NCBI GenBank assembly: GCA_902614835.1
Contig: CACMMU010000006.1
Location: forward strand, 1-44,344
Direction of reading: 5' to 3'
DNA from: an uncultured Pelagibacteraceae bacterium
GTDB lineage: Bacteria > Pseudomonadota > Alphaproteobacteria > Pelagibacterales > Pelagibacteraceae
Length of the DNA: 44,344 bases
Below are positions 8,271 through 16,908 of this stretch, in pieces. The position numbers and the translations under genes were made by a program. The notes beneath the pieces were generated by a model that ran no database searches, had not been told where the DNA came from, and worked only from the letters and a program-made list of their open reading frames with translations. Every line of letters starts with the position of its first letter. The stretch's first letter is position 1.

Positions 8271-9443
8271 TCAGCTTTTATCAATCCTATTTATTATTTC
8301 GCCTATAAATAGCTTATGCGCATCTTTCTTTAAATGTATTTTATCAAATAAAAAATCATCATAAGCAAATAAATCTCTTTTTTCCTTAACTAATTTTGAA
8401 AAATTTATATGTTCAACTTTCTTTGAATAAATTTCTTTATCAGAATTTAAAACTTCATGGATCAAGTCTGATACATCAATTATATTTTGTTGTGTACCTT
8501 CATAAATTTCTTTCATATTTCTTAAATGAGGGAAAGAAACTAAGTAGATTTTATCTAAAGTTTTTTTGTTTATAGCTTTGTTTAGATATTCTTTTAAGCT
8601 GGATTTAAAGTAAGAAATTTCATTTAGATTTTTATTAGTAAATTTTTTATAAACTGAGCACTTTTCTATTTTTTCATTCCTAAATATGTTGGAAATTTTA
8701 TAAAAGTTTCTTAAAAAAAATTTGTTTAATCTAAAAATTATTTCACTATTAGCAAAATCAAATACTTTTAAATATTTTTTTTTGGAGCTATATTTTATAT
8801 CTGATATTTCAATAATACGGTGATAATTAAAAGCAATTCTATCTAATGTTGTAGTCCCGCCTACACTCAAGAGTTTGTTGTCTTTATAGACTTTGTTATG
8901 TCTGTATCTGCAATTTTCATCGTTGATATCAGTCTGATCTATATACGCCACTATAATATTGGGATAAATATTAAAGTCTTTCTCTAAAACATCAAGTTGC
9001 ACTGTCATTAAAGATGGAGAATATGAGCTTGTTCCAGCATTAATAACTCCAATATTTTTAGACTGAGACCATTTTTTAATATAATTTAAAGATTTATGAT
9101 CTCCGTCAGATAAAGTGAAATTGTGAATATCATGGTGGTTCTTTGCATCATCATTAAGTGGATAATTAATTTGCTCAAACCAGGAGTCTCCCTGCATTAA
9201 AATCTTTTTATTATTATTAAATGAATTTATTTCAGAAAAAACGAGTTCGGTCGATTTAACATACTCGGGTCTTACATGATTTAAAATATTATAATATTTT
9301 TTTATAACATTTAGTCTTTGTTTAGATGAAAAGCTTATTTTATTTAAATGATCAAAATTTATATAATAAAATGTATAAAAAATTAAGTAACCTAACAACA
9401 ATCCGATTAAAATTGAGCAACTTACCAAAAATTTATTTTTCAT
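8271..9443 (-). CDS. Membrane-anchored SGNH-hydrolase-like protein
   Basis: The product has 390 residues. An N-terminal hydrophobic segment (about residues 6-30) anchors it, with the rest likely periplasmic. GDSWFEQ resembles block I of SGNH/GDSL hydrolases. GVINAGTSSYSPS and IIVAYIDQTDIND look like the following blocks, and FDKIHLKKDAHKLF near the end supplies a D..H pair as in block V. Such proteins often add or remove acyl groups on envelope polysaccharides. The substrate is unknown. Nearby glycosyltransferases (9607-12853) support a surface-glycan role, but tRNA-Thr on the other strand lies between. Confidence 0.6.
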   Translation of the reverse strand: MKNKFLVSCSILIGLLLGYLIFYTFYYINFDHLNKISFSSKQRLNVIKKYYNILNHVRPEYVKSTELVFSEINSFNNNKKILMQGDSWFEQINYPLNDDAKNHHDIHNFTLSDGDHKSLNYIKKWSQSKNIGVINAGTSSYSPSLMTVQLDVLEKDFNIYPNIIVAYIDQTDINDENCRYRHNKVYKDNKLLSVGGTTTLDRIAFNYHRIIEISDIKYSSKKKYLKVFDFANSEIIFRLNKFFLRNFYKISNIFRNEKIEKCSVYKKFTNKNLNEISYFKSSLKEYLNKAINKKTLDKIYLVSFPHLRNMKEIYEGTQQNIIDVSDLIHEVLNSDKEIYSKKVEHINFSKLVKEKRDLFAYDDFLFDKIHLKKDAHKLFIGEIINRIDKS

Positions 9444-9515
9444 CTCATTTAATAATACACTTTTTGTTTATGGGTTCCAATTGAGGAGATCGTTCTATAT
9501 TATATCTAGCAGTAA

Positions 9516-9588
9516 GCCCATATAGCTCAGATGGTAGAGCATTTCCATGGTAAGGAAAAGGTCGCCTGTTCGATTCAGGCTGTGGGCA
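9516..9588 (+). tRNA. tRNA-Thr (GGT)
   Basis: A full cloverleaf is visible. The acceptor GCCCATA pairs with TGTGGGC (one G-U), the D-arm is GCTC/GAGC, the anticodon arm is TTTCC-ATGGTAA-GGAAA with anticodon GGT, and the T-arm is CCTGT-TCGATTC-AGG. The discriminator is A and CCA is not encoded, so it must be added after transcription, unlike the two other tRNAs here. Confidence 0.93.
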
Positions 9589-9606
9589 AAAATAAAATTT
9601 AAAAGT

Positions 9607-9789
9607 TTATTTATTCAAAAACTTCAACAAAAGAATTTGGAGAAGCGAAAGCAAAACTGCTACAATTACGTCCCAAAATGCAGAAGCCTCGGGGTAACCA
9701 TAATTCCATAATATAACTAGTAAAAACCAAATCAGCCAAATACTTTTATTTATTTTTATAGTTCCACGAATTTTATTTTTTGATTTCAT
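9607..9789 (-). CDS. Small membrane protein (60 aa)
   Basis: The gene encodes 60 residues. A basic N-terminus is followed by two hydrophobic segments (IWLIWFLLVILWNYGYPEA and WDVIVAVLLSLLQILLLKFL) with a short loop, predicting two membrane helices. It overlaps the GT2 gene by 17 bases in another frame and is therefore probably translated with it. The function is not recognised. It may be an accessory membrane subunit for the glycosyltransferases upstream, but that rests only on position. Confidence 0.6.
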   Translation of the reverse strand: MKSKNKIRGTIKINKSIWLIWFLLVILWNYGYPEASAFWDVIVAVLLSLLQILLLKFLNK

Positions 9790-10507
9790 TTTTTTTAAAA
9801 TTTAAATTCTTTTCTACAAAAAGTATAAATAAATTTATTAGTGCTCTAAATAGTTCAATTCTAGCCATTTTAGATTTATGAAACTTTCTTTCTCTAAAGT
9901 GAATTGGAATTTGTTTCATTTGGTATCCCATTATATGAATTCTGAATACAGCCTCCATTAAAAAACTATAACCTTTGAATTTCATTACATTCAAGTCGAA
10001 ATTTTTTAATCCTTGTAAATTGAAACCTCTGTATGAAGTTGTAAATTCATCTAAATTAATATTTAAGACTTTTTTGATAAGTTTGTTTCCAAATCTACTG
10101 ATAAAATTCCTGTATCCAACATAATCACATTTGCCATTTTCCATATATCTGGAACCAATTACAAAATCATAACCATTATCTAATTCTTTTATTATTTCTA
10201 TAATAGATTTTGGTTCGTGTGAGTCGATGTCCATAGTTATGAGGTAATCATATTTTTTTTCTTTGGCATAAAAGAAAGCTTTTTTGTGAGCTGTATCTAA
10301 CCCCAATTTTTTTTCTCTTATTATAACTTTTAAATTTTTATATTTTTTTTGGAACTCTTTTAATTTCTTCCAAGTCAAATCTGGGGAATTATCATCAATA
10401 ACTAACAAATCAAAATCAATATTTATTTTATATATTTCATCAAAATACAATTTCAAATTTTTGAGCTCATTGTAAGTTGCGGTAAATATAAGTATTTTTT
10501 TTTTCAC
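9773..10507 (-). CDS. Family 2 glycosyltransferase, polyprenyl-phosphate sugar synthase-like
   Basis: The product has 244 residues with a GT-A fold. TATYNEL near the start, LLVIDDNSPDLTW, KLGLDTAHKKAF and the metal-binding DID motif in ITMDIDSHEP are typical of dolichyl-phosphate mannose synthase-like enzymes. GSRYMENG, TTSYRGFN and the basic segment near IPIHFRERKFHKSKM follow. It probably loads a sugar onto undecaprenyl phosphate at the inner face of the membrane. The start is GTG, 4 bases after the upstream polytopic protein's stop. That protein could be the acceptor-side GT-C enzyme. Confidence 0.85.
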   Translation of the reverse strand: MKKKILIFTATYNELKNLKLYFDEIYKINIDFDLLVIDDNSPDLTWKKLKEFQKKYKNLKVIIREKKLGLDTAHKKAFFYAKEKKYDYLITMDIDSHEPKSIIEIIKELDNGYDFVIGSRYMENGKCDYVGYRNFISRFGNKLIKKVLNINLDEFTTSYRGFNLQGLKNFDLNVMKFKGYSFLMEAVFRIHIMGYQMKQIPIHFRERKFHKSKMARIELFRALINLFILFVEKNLNFKKNEIKK

Positions 10508-10511
10508 AGTA

Positions 10512-11762
10512 TTAATTTTTTTTTCCCTGAAAAGATAAGATTGAAAAATAAGTTAACAATAAAACAATACTAATTAAAACTCTATGAGCTGAGCTATTTA
10601 AATGCCATGAAATATCATGTGGTGTTGAAAGATAGATAAAATATAAAAGGAAGTAATATATTATAGAGTTAAAAATAACAAATTTAAAAATCATTTCATT
10701 TTTTTTAAAATTTTTTAAAAATGCAAAACCAAAAATTATTAAAGAAATTATAAATTTCTCATTTAAAATTAGATAGTCAAGTATTAACTTATAATTGTCT
10801 AGGTCAGTAAGTCTTATAATTATTCTTTGGGTTAAACTTTCGCTATATACTGCTTCAATACCAAAGCCTATTATTCTAGGGTAAACTCCACCAGTAGTAG
10901 CCATGAATTTCCAAATAATTATTGGTAAAAAAATAAATATCCAAAAAAATAAATCTTCAAAACTGAAATTTCTTTTAGTTAATAATTTAAAAAAAATTGT
11001 AGAAATAAATATTATAAACATTATTACAAATCCCTCATTTTTTAATAAAGTTAAAATAATCCCAAATAAAATACCTAAAACTAAAATAATAGAACGATTT
11101 ATTTTTTTATTTTTAATAGATAAAAAATTTAAATTTTTTCCAATGAATAATTTGAAAATAACAAGACAACAACTTACAAAGTAAATTGCAACCAAGCCAT
11201 CCGTTCTACCATTTATTAAAATTCTTCCCGAAAATAATAGGATAAACATTAACCACATTAATTTAAATTTAGAGTCCTTTAAAAAAAAGCACTGTATTAA
11301 TACCGCAGGTAATACAAGTAGAATATTGGTACTTTTTGGAAATATTTCATTCCAATGTCCAATAAGCTTTGCAAGTGTTGCGGATAAAGATGGGGCGATT
11401 AAAGGGTAGGCGTTCATTAATTCTGGCATATAGTTATCAAAACCACCATATAAATCGTTATCTATATAAATTCTTTTTGCGTGAAATAACCAAACCGATC
11501 TAGCATCCCAATCTGTTAAAGCTGAGCCAAGACATAGGATTAACAAACTTAAAAAAAATAACTTAATAAAATTATATTTTTTAAACTCTCTGCTAACTAA
11601 AAAGTATGAAATTAAAAAAATTAGTATAGAAAAATTTACATACTTTAAAAAACTTAATGCATTTATCGCCCAAAAAAAATAATTTAAAAATATGGCGGAA
11701 CTTATTAGGAGACAAATAATTAATAATTTTGAGTCTTGATGATGTGTGCTTTTAACATTCAT
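10512..11762 (-). CDS. Polytopic membrane protein, probable GT-C-type glycosyltransferase
   Basis: The product has 416 residues and about ten hydrophobic segments. After the second or third segment it carries SALTDWDARSVWLFHAKRIY, an acidic first loop like the catalytic loop of GT-C enzymes that use lipid-linked sugars. LLKNEGFV and HDISWHLNSSAHRVL near the C-terminus also recur in such proteins. It overlaps its upstream neighbour by 11 bases and is followed closely by the GT2 gene, a classical donor-maker and donor-user pair. The sugar and the acceptor cannot be told from sequence. Confidence 0.65.
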   Translation of the reverse strand: MNVKSTHHQDSKLLIICLLISSAIFLNYFFWAINALSFLKYVNFSILIFLISYFLVSREFKKYNFIKLFFLSLLILCLGSALTDWDARSVWLFHAKRIYIDNDLYGGFDNYMPELMNAYPLIAPSLSATLAKLIGHWNEIFPKSTNILLVLPAVLIQCFFLKDSKFKLMWLMFILLFSGRILINGRTDGLVAIYFVSCCLVIFKLFIGKNLNFLSIKNKKINRSIILVLGILFGIILTLLKNEGFVIMFIIFISTIFFKLLTKRNFSFEDLFFWIFIFLPIIIWKFMATTGGVYPRIIGFGIEAVYSESLTQRIIIRLTDLDNYKLILDYLILNEKFIISLIIFGFAFLKNFKKNEMIFKFVIFNSIIYYFLLYFIYLSTPHDISWHLNSSAHRVLISIVLLLTYFSILSFQGKKN

Positions 11763-12129
11763 AAAGTTTTAGATCGTTTAATTTAGATTTTAATTTACAT
11801 GTATTACTCTTGTTCCTTAATGATATCACTGCTTTTGAAGTTTCGTTTAACCTTATCGGATAAGAAAACTCGACTATTCTCTGCTTAAAATAGCCATTAG
11901 ACATTAATTCTTCTGATAAGTTAAAATTTGTAATTTCATTTTCTATAAGTAATTTTTTTGCTTCGATAATATCTTTTTTTAAAGCAATATGTTCTCCATA
12001 ATTTTTTTTAAAAGAATTTAATAATATATCAGTAGAAAAATTTATTCTGCTATATCCAATTTGTACGAGCTTTAAAACACAAACAATTATTAATATAGCA
12101 AAAATATAAAGATCACTTTTTTTCATCAT
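11752..12129 (-). CDS. Membrane-anchored protein of unknown function (125 aa)
   Basis: The product has 125 residues. One hydrophobic segment near the N-terminus (IFAILIIVCVLKLVQIGY) is followed by a soluble, Lys-rich domain of about 95 residues, which would face the periplasm. It contains two Cys residues close to the C-terminus (NTCKLK and LYEC) that might pair. No family was recognised. Two consecutive Met codons (12129 and 12126) are possible starts. It overlaps the VTT gene by 17 bases and the GT-C gene by 11, so all three are likely translated together. Confidence 0.6.
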   Translation of the reverse strand: MMKKSDLYIFAILIIVCVLKLVQIGYSRINFSTDILLNSFKKNYGEHIALKKDIIEAKKLLIENEITNFNLSEELMSNGYFKQRIVEFSYPIRLNETSKAVISLRNKSNTCKLKSKLNDLKLYEC

Positions 12130-12853
12130 TAGGTTTAAAAAAAAATTTTTTTATAACAAACGAGACTACTAAAATTACAAAAAAACCAATTATGGGTAAA
12201 TAAATTTCCGGTGAAGAAATTACTTTGAAGGCACTCAGATTTACATTCTTATCAATAACATTCTCTATGCCGCTTCCCAATGAAACGGTTACAAACATCG
12301 CTGGAAGACTACCAAAAAAAGTCCCTAGTATATAATTTTTTACTCTCATATCAAAAAGAACTGGAAGAACATTCTGTATTCCATAAGGAGTGCCGCCTCC
12401 TCCAACAAATCTAAAAATTGTAAAATATAATAACTCATCCTTTTTAAAAAAAGCCTTTAAATTAGAAAATTTTGGAGATAATTTTTCCTCAATTATATCT
12501 CTGAAAAATAAACTTGCTAGAAGATACAATAGTGTTGCTCCTATTGTTGTAGAAATTATAATGATAAAAGTTCCCCACCACTTCCCAAATACAAAACCAG
12601 CAAATAAAAGAAGCGGCATCCCAAATCCAAGCATCAATACCCAAATAATTGAAAAAATAAAAAAACTAAAAGTTAACAAAATAAAATTATTATTTTTATA
12701 ATTTAATATTAAGTCCTTGTTTAATCTAATGAATTCATAATTGGTTAAATTTCTAATATCAATTGTCGAAAATAAAAAATATAATCCAGCAAATAGTATC
12801 GTTAAATAAATAGCCCCAATCGTAAATTTTAAGTTTTTTGAACTTATTTTCAT
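12113..12853 (-). CDS. VTT (TVP38/TMEM64, DedA-like) membrane protein
   Basis: The product has 246 residues with about five or six membrane segments. The VTT domain is visible: GFGMPLLLFAGFVFGKWWGT, then TIGATLLYLLA, then FRFVGGGGTPYGIQNVLPVL and a later GSLPAMFVTVSLGSG. DedA/VTT proteins are linked to lipid scrambling, including recycling of undecaprenyl phosphate carriers, which would fit the glycosyltransferases downstream. That link is an inference. It is divergent from rpmH and heads the minus-strand membrane-protein run. Confidence 0.85.
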   Translation of the reverse strand: MKISSKNLKFTIGAIYLTILFAGLYFLFSTIDIRNLTNYEFIRLNKDLILNYKNNNFILLTFSFFIFSIIWVLMLGFGMPLLLFAGFVFGKWWGTFIIIISTTIGATLLYLLASLFFRDIIEEKLSPKFSNLKAFFKKDELLYFTIFRFVGGGGTPYGIQNVLPVLFDMRVKNYILGTFFGSLPAMFVTVSLGSGIENVIDKNVNLSAFKVISSPEIYLPIIGFFVILVVSFVIKKFFFKPNDEKK

Positions 12854-12932
12854 TGAATAACTTTTAACTGTACTTATACAAGCTTATTACCTATAAATAT
12901 CAAAAAATTTAAGGAAGAATCAAATAAATCTT

Positions 12933-13067
12933 ATGAAAAGAACTTATCAACCCAGTAAATTAGTTAGAAAAAGAAGGCATGGTTTCCGATCAAGAATGTC
13001 CACAAGAGGAGGCCGAAAGCTTATTGCAAGAAGACGTGCAAAAGGAAGAAAAAGACTATCAACATAA
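12933..13067 (+). CDS. rpmH: 50S ribosomal protein L34
   Basis: This gene of 44 residues begins [20 protein letters not shown] and ends in an Arg/Lys-rich stretch closing with RKRLST, unmistakable L34. L34 is a small 50S protein. The stop is 7 bases before the rnpA start, the universal bacterial rpmH-rnpA pairing. An AAGGAAGAA sequence about 14 bases before the ATG may act as a distant ribosome binding site. Confidence 0.97.
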   Translation: MKRTYQPSKLVRKRRHGFRSRMSTRGGRKLIARRRAKGRKRLST

Positions 13068-13074
13068 TCAGGAA

Positions 13075-13428
13075 ATGACCAAGCTTCAAAGTTTAAAAAA
13101 AAATTCACATTTTGAGACTGTATTAAAAAATAGAGTAATTAATAATGATTTATTTTCAATTTACCGAGTTAAAAACTTTATTGAAGAAAAAAATACTAAA
13201 AAAAATTTGTACATAAGTTTTGTGATGAGAAAAAAAATTGGTAATGCAGTTAAAAGGAATAGGATAAAAAGAAAATTAAAGTCAATTGTTTACAAATTGT
13301 TAAAAAAAAATAGTTCAATTAACATTGACTATACATATATAGTTTTTGGAAAATCCAAAGTTTATGATGAAGATGGCTTGCAATTATTTGAGAAAATGAG
13401 AAAAAGTTTTAAAAGCATGGGCAATTAA
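13075..13428 (+). CDS. rnpA: Ribonuclease P protein component
   Basis: This gene of 117 residues encodes the protein that helps the RNase P RNA cut the 5' leaders from tRNA precursors. The signature is VMRKKIGNAVKRNRIKRKLK, the conserved basic helix, preceded by YISF. The frame is open upstream through rpmH (to 12979), but that stretch is L34 read out of frame. The ATG at 13075, with AGGA close before it and 7 bases after the rpmH stop, gives a normal-length protein starting MTKLQSLKKNSHF. Confidence 0.95.
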   Translation: MTKLQSLKKNSHFETVLKNRVINNDLFSIYRVKNFIEEKNTKKNLYISFVMRKKIGNAVKRNRIKRKLKSIVYKLLKKNSSINIDYTYIVFGKSKVYDEDGLQLFEKMRKSFKSMGN

Positions 13429-13429
13429 A

Positions 13430-13687
13430 ATGATGAATAAAATAAATTTTTTACTAATTAACATAATAAAGTTTTATAGATATTTTTTATCTCCGCTGTT
13501 CGGACATAATTGTAGATTTTTACCCACATGTTCTGAATATTTTATTGAATCTTTAAAAACACACGGAACATTAAAAGGTCTATATCTTGGTTTTAAAAGA
13601 ATTGGAAAGTGTCATCCAATAAAAATCTTAGGCGGTAGATCTGGTTTAGATTTAGTTCCAAAAAAAGAGACTATTAGAAAAAATTAA
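13430..13687 (+). CDS. yidD: Membrane protein insertion efficiency factor YidD
   Basis: The product has 85 residues and a single amphipathic N-terminal helix followed by the diagnostic Cys-rich core YRYFLSPLFGHNCRFLPTCSEY, then KGLYLGFKRIGKCHP. YidD sits at the inner membrane and assists YidC-dependent insertion. It starts one base after the rnpA stop (two adjacent ATG codons) and ends directly against the yidC ATG. This gives the standard rpmH-rnpA-yidD-yidC operon. Confidence 0.96.
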   Translation: MMNKINFLLINIIKFYRYFLSPLFGHNCRFLPTCSEYFIESLKTHGTLKGLYLGFKRIGKCHPIKILGGRSGLDLVPKKETIRKN

Positions 13688-15370
13688 ATGGATTTAAGAA
13701 ACGTAATTTTTGCAATAGCTTTATCATTTGCGGTCTTATTTGGGTGGTCAGTAATTTTTGAAACTCCACAGATAGAAAAGCAAAAAGAATTAGAGCAAGT
13801 TCAAACCAAAAATGAAGATTCTAGTACCCCAAGTGTTAACTTAGTGGATACTAAAAATTCTGTTATCTCAAGAGAAGAGGCTGTAAAGACCTCAGCGAGG
13901 GTAATATTTGAGAATGAAAATGTTAAAGGATCAATAAGTCTTAAAGGAGCACTTATAGATGATATTACTTTTAAAAAATATAACGAAACTATTTTAGAAG
14001 AAAAAAAAGTTACCTACTTAAATCCATTAGATACAAAAGATGGTTATTTCGTTGAAACTGGATGGGCAGCTAGCAACCTCGCAAAAGTTGAGCTTCCAAA
14101 TACTAAAACTGTATGGACTGTGAAGGGAAATAAAAGACTTTCAGATGTAAATCCTGTTGTATTAGAGTGGGATAATAATTCAGGCTTAATATTTAGAAAA
14201 AAAATTGAATTAGATGACAAATTTTTATTTAGAGTAACTCAAGAAATTCAAAATAAATCAAAACAAACTGTAGAACTTTATCCTTATGCCCAAATAACTA
14301 GAAACGAGAATCCAGATGTTACAGATTTTTATATTTTGCATGAGGGTTTTATTGGAGTTTTTGACGAAGAGCTTAAAGAAGACAGTTATAAAGATATAGA
14401 GGAAAGAAAAAAAGAATATACAGCTGAAGATGGATGGATAGGTATAACAGATAAGTATTGGCTGACAGCATTGGTTCCAGAAAAAAACCAATCTTTTAAA
14501 GGTGAGTTTTTATACAAAAATGGTTTTAAGGCTAATTATATTCAAAACAAACCAGTGATTATTAAACCGTCTTCCTCAAATTCCTCTGAAACTAGGATAT
14601 TTATTGCAGCTAAGGAAGTTAAGGTTATTGATGGATATGCTGAGTCAGAAAATATTAATAAATTTGATTTAACAATTGACTGGGGTTGGTTTTACTTTTT
14701 CACAAAACCTTTGTTTTTTATTATGAATTATTTGTTTGAACTAACCAAGAATTTTGGAATAGCAATATTGCTAGTCACAGCTGCAGTAAGATTGCTATTT
14801 TTTCCTTTAGCAAACTATTCTTTTAGATCAATGGCTAAAATGAAAATTTTGCAACCTGAGTTACTGAGACTAAAAGAATTACACAAAGACGATAAGGTAA
14901 AGTTACAACAAGAAATGATGTCGCTGTACAAAAGGGAAAAGGTAAATCCTTTGTCAGGATGTTTGCCAATTTTAATTCAAATACCTTTCTTTTTTGCTAT
15001 TTACAAAATGCTTTTTATTTCTTTGGAAATGAGACACCAACCATTTTTTGGTTGGATTAAAGATTTATCTGCACAAGATCCGACTTCTATATTTAACTTG
15101 TTTGGATTAATTCCTTGGGATCCACCTTCGTTTTTAATCATTGGGGCTTGGCCAATTTTAATGGGCGCGACTATGTATTTGCAGCAAAAACTTAATCCCA
15201 CGCCGCCTGATCCTGTTCAGGCGAAAATATTTATGTTCTTCCCTCTTTTTCTAACAATTATTTTAGCTCCATTTCCTTCTGGATTGGTTGTCTATTGGAC
15301 TATAAACAACATACTAACTATAGCACAACAGTGGGTAATCATGAAACGAACGACAGTAAAAACTAAATAA
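13688..15370 (+). CDS. yidC: Membrane protein insertase YidC
   Basis: The product has 560 residues. An N-terminal membrane anchor (IFAIALSFAVLFGWSVIF) is followed by a periplasmic beta-sandwich domain of about 300 residues. The conserved five-helix insertase core comes after it (GIAILLVTAAVRLLFFPLAN with the groove Arg, then PLSGCLPILIQIPFFFAIYK, then FPLFLTIILAPFPSGLVVYW). It inserts inner-membrane proteins alone or with SecYEG. The length fits the Gram-negative form. The gene for EngB, which often comes next in alphaproteobacteria, is absent; argB begins at the very next base. Confidence 0.98.
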   Translation: MDLRNVIFAIALSFAVLFGWSVIFETPQIEKQKELEQVQTKNEDSSTPSVNLVDTKNSVISREEAVKTSARVIFENENVKGSISLKGALIDDITFKKYNETILEEKKVTYLNPLDTKDGYFVETGWAASNLAKVELPNTKTVWTVKGNKRLSDVNPVVLEWDNNSGLIFRKKIELDDKFLFRVTQEIQNKSKQTVELYPYAQITRNENPDVTDFYILHEGFIGVFDEELKEDSYKDIEERKKEYTAEDGWIGITDKYWLTALVPEKNQSFKGEFLYKNGFKANYIQNKPVIIKPSSSNSSETRIFIAAKEVKVIDGYAESENINKFDLTIDWGWFYFFTKPLFFIMNYLFELTKNFGIAILLVTAAVRLLFFPLANYSFRSMAKMKILQPELLRLKELHKDDKVKLQQEMMSLYKREKVNPLSGCLPILIQIPFFFAIYKMLFISLEMRHQPFFGWIKDLSAQDPTSIFNLFGLIPWDPPSFLIIGAWPILMGATMYLQQKLNPTPPDPVQAKIFMFFPLFLTIILAPFPSGLVVYWTINNILTIAQQWVIMKRTTVKTK

Positions 15371-16240
15371 ATGTTAGAGGAAGAAAATTTAGATAAATTT
15401 AAAAAATTTTGGCCTAAAGATGCGCCAGATATCAATAATATTCCTAAATATATTAAAAAATATAAAGATGAATTAATAGTTATTAAATATGGTGGTAACG
15501 TTTTAATAGATAGGAAAATATTCAACAATTTTATAGAGGATATTGCTGTTTTAAATAAACTAGGACTTTCAATTATAGTTGTACATGGCGGAGGTCCAAG
15601 AATTGAAAGGGAATTAAAAAAAGCAAATATTCAAACTAATTTTATAAATGGTTTAAGAGTAACTGATAAAAAAGTTATAAAAATAGTTGAAGAGGTTTTG
15701 ATAGACTTTAATAATGATATTGTAACCTCCCTTAACAAAAAAGGTTCAAAAGCGATATCAATTAATACAAAGTCAAATAATGTAATTAATGTAATTCCAG
15801 ATAAACAAGAACTGGGTTTTGTAGGTATACCAGATAAAATTAATACAGATTTCATTAAAGAAAAAGTGAATCAAAATCAAATACCTATTGTTGCGCCATT
15901 AGGCTTGGGTCAAAATAACCAAACCTATAACATAAACGGAGATACCGCAGCCAGTGCTATTGCAAAGAAATTAAAATCCAGAAGACTTTTATTGATGACA
16001 AATGTGGAAGGAGTTTATGATGATAGAAAAAGTTTAATTTCAGAAATAAAACCTTATGATATGGAAAATTTAGTAAATTTAAAAATTGTTCAGGGGGGCA
16101 TGCTTCCAAAAATAAAAAATTGTATAGATGCGGTTGAAAATGGAGTAAGAGGTGTTGTTATACTTGATGGTAGAAAACCCCATTCTATATTAAAGGAAAT
16201 TTTTTCAGACAAGGGTGCGGGCACGTTAATAAGAAAATGA
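15371..16240 (+). CDS. argB: Acetylglutamate kinase
   Basis: The product has 289 residues. It phosphorylates N-acetylglutamate in arginine biosynthesis. The amino-acid-kinase fold is visible: IVIKYGGNVLID near residue 37, IIVVHGGGPRIE, GLRVTD, INGDTAASAIAKKL and LLLMTNVEGVYD. KIVQGGMLPKI and GVVILDGRKPHSIL follow near the C-terminus. The ATG follows the yidC stop with no gap. The gene's end overlaps the HAD phosphatase start (ATGA), so yidC, argB and the phosphatase are probably one transcript. Confidence 0.97.
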   Translation: MLEEENLDKFKKFWPKDAPDINNIPKYIKKYKDELIVIKYGGNVLIDRKIFNNFIEDIAVLNKLGLSIIVVHGGGPRIERELKKANIQTNFINGLRVTDKKVIKIVEEVLIDFNNDIVTSLNKKGSKAISINTKSNNVINVIPDKQELGFVGIPDKINTDFIKEKVNQNQIPIVAPLGLGQNNQTYNINGDTAASAIAKKLKSRRLLLMTNVEGVYDDRKSLISEIKPYDMENLVNLKIVQGGMLPKIKNCIDAVENGVRGVVILDGRKPHSILKEIFSDKGAGTLIRK

Positions 16241-16908
16241 AAGAGCTTATCAACATTAAGTATTGGGTATTTGATTTGGACAATACTCTCTATTCGGGAG
16301 ACACAAAGGTTTTTGATCAAGTAGATAAAAAAATGTCAGCCTACATTTCTAAAAAACTCAATGTAAGTATAGAAGAGGCCAAAAAAATTCAAAAAAATTA
16401 CTTTCATGAATACAATACAACATTAAATGGAATGATTAAAAATCATGAGATTGATGCGAAAGAATTCTTAGATTTTGTTCATGATGTTGATTTGAGCTTC
16501 CTCAAAAATGATAAAGCTTTAGAGAGTGAACTAAATAAAATAAAAGATAAAAAAATAATTTTTACCAATGGATCGAAGGCTCATGCGGAAAATGTTACCA
16601 AAAAAATAGGTATTAATAAGCTATTTGATGGAATTTTTGACATTGTAGATTCAGATTTTGTGCCCAAACCAGCAATCGAAACCTATAAAAGACTAATTGA
16701 TAAATACAAAATTGAGCCACAATATTGTATATTAGTAGAGGATATCGCTAGAAATTTAAAACCGGCACATGAACTAGGAATGAAAACTGTTTGGATTATA
16801 AACAAAGAACCTTGGGCTGCTGAGTTTTCTAACGAGAACTTTATAAATTACAGGACTGGAAATTTAACAAATTTTTTAAAGGAAATTAATGAACTTAGAA
16901 AAAATTGA
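16237..16908 (+). CDS. HAD-family hydrolase, pyrimidine 5'-nucleotidase-like
   Basis: The product has 223 residues. The four HAD motifs are visible: [11 protein letters not shown] (nucleophile Asp), [10 protein letters not shown] (Thr), the KP pair in [13 protein letters not shown] (Lys) and [16 protein letters not shown] (acidic pair). The overall pattern matches the pyrimidine 5'-nucleotidase (SDT1-like) subgroup that sits beside argB and dapD in alphaproteobacteria. The likely reaction is phosphate removal from nucleotides or another small phosphoester. Its true substrate is uncertain. It overlaps argB by 4 bases and dapD by 20. Confidence 0.87.
   Translation: MKELINIKYWVFDLDNTLYSGDTKVFDQVDKKMSAYISKKLNVSIEEAKKIQKNYFHEYNTTLNGMIKNHEIDAKEFLDFVHDVDLSFLKNDKALESELNKIKDKKIIFTNGSKAHAENVTKKIGINKLFDGIFDIVDSDFVPKPAIETYKRLIDKYKIEPQYCILVEDIARNLKPAHELGMKTVWIINKEPWAAEFSNENFINYRTGNLTNFLKEINELRKN

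Noticed and set aside
12979-13074. A longer open frame upstream of rnpA, adding 32 residues
   Set aside because: It is the rpmH coding sequence read in another frame. The L34 protein (12933-13067) is clear, and rnpA has a good start at 13075.
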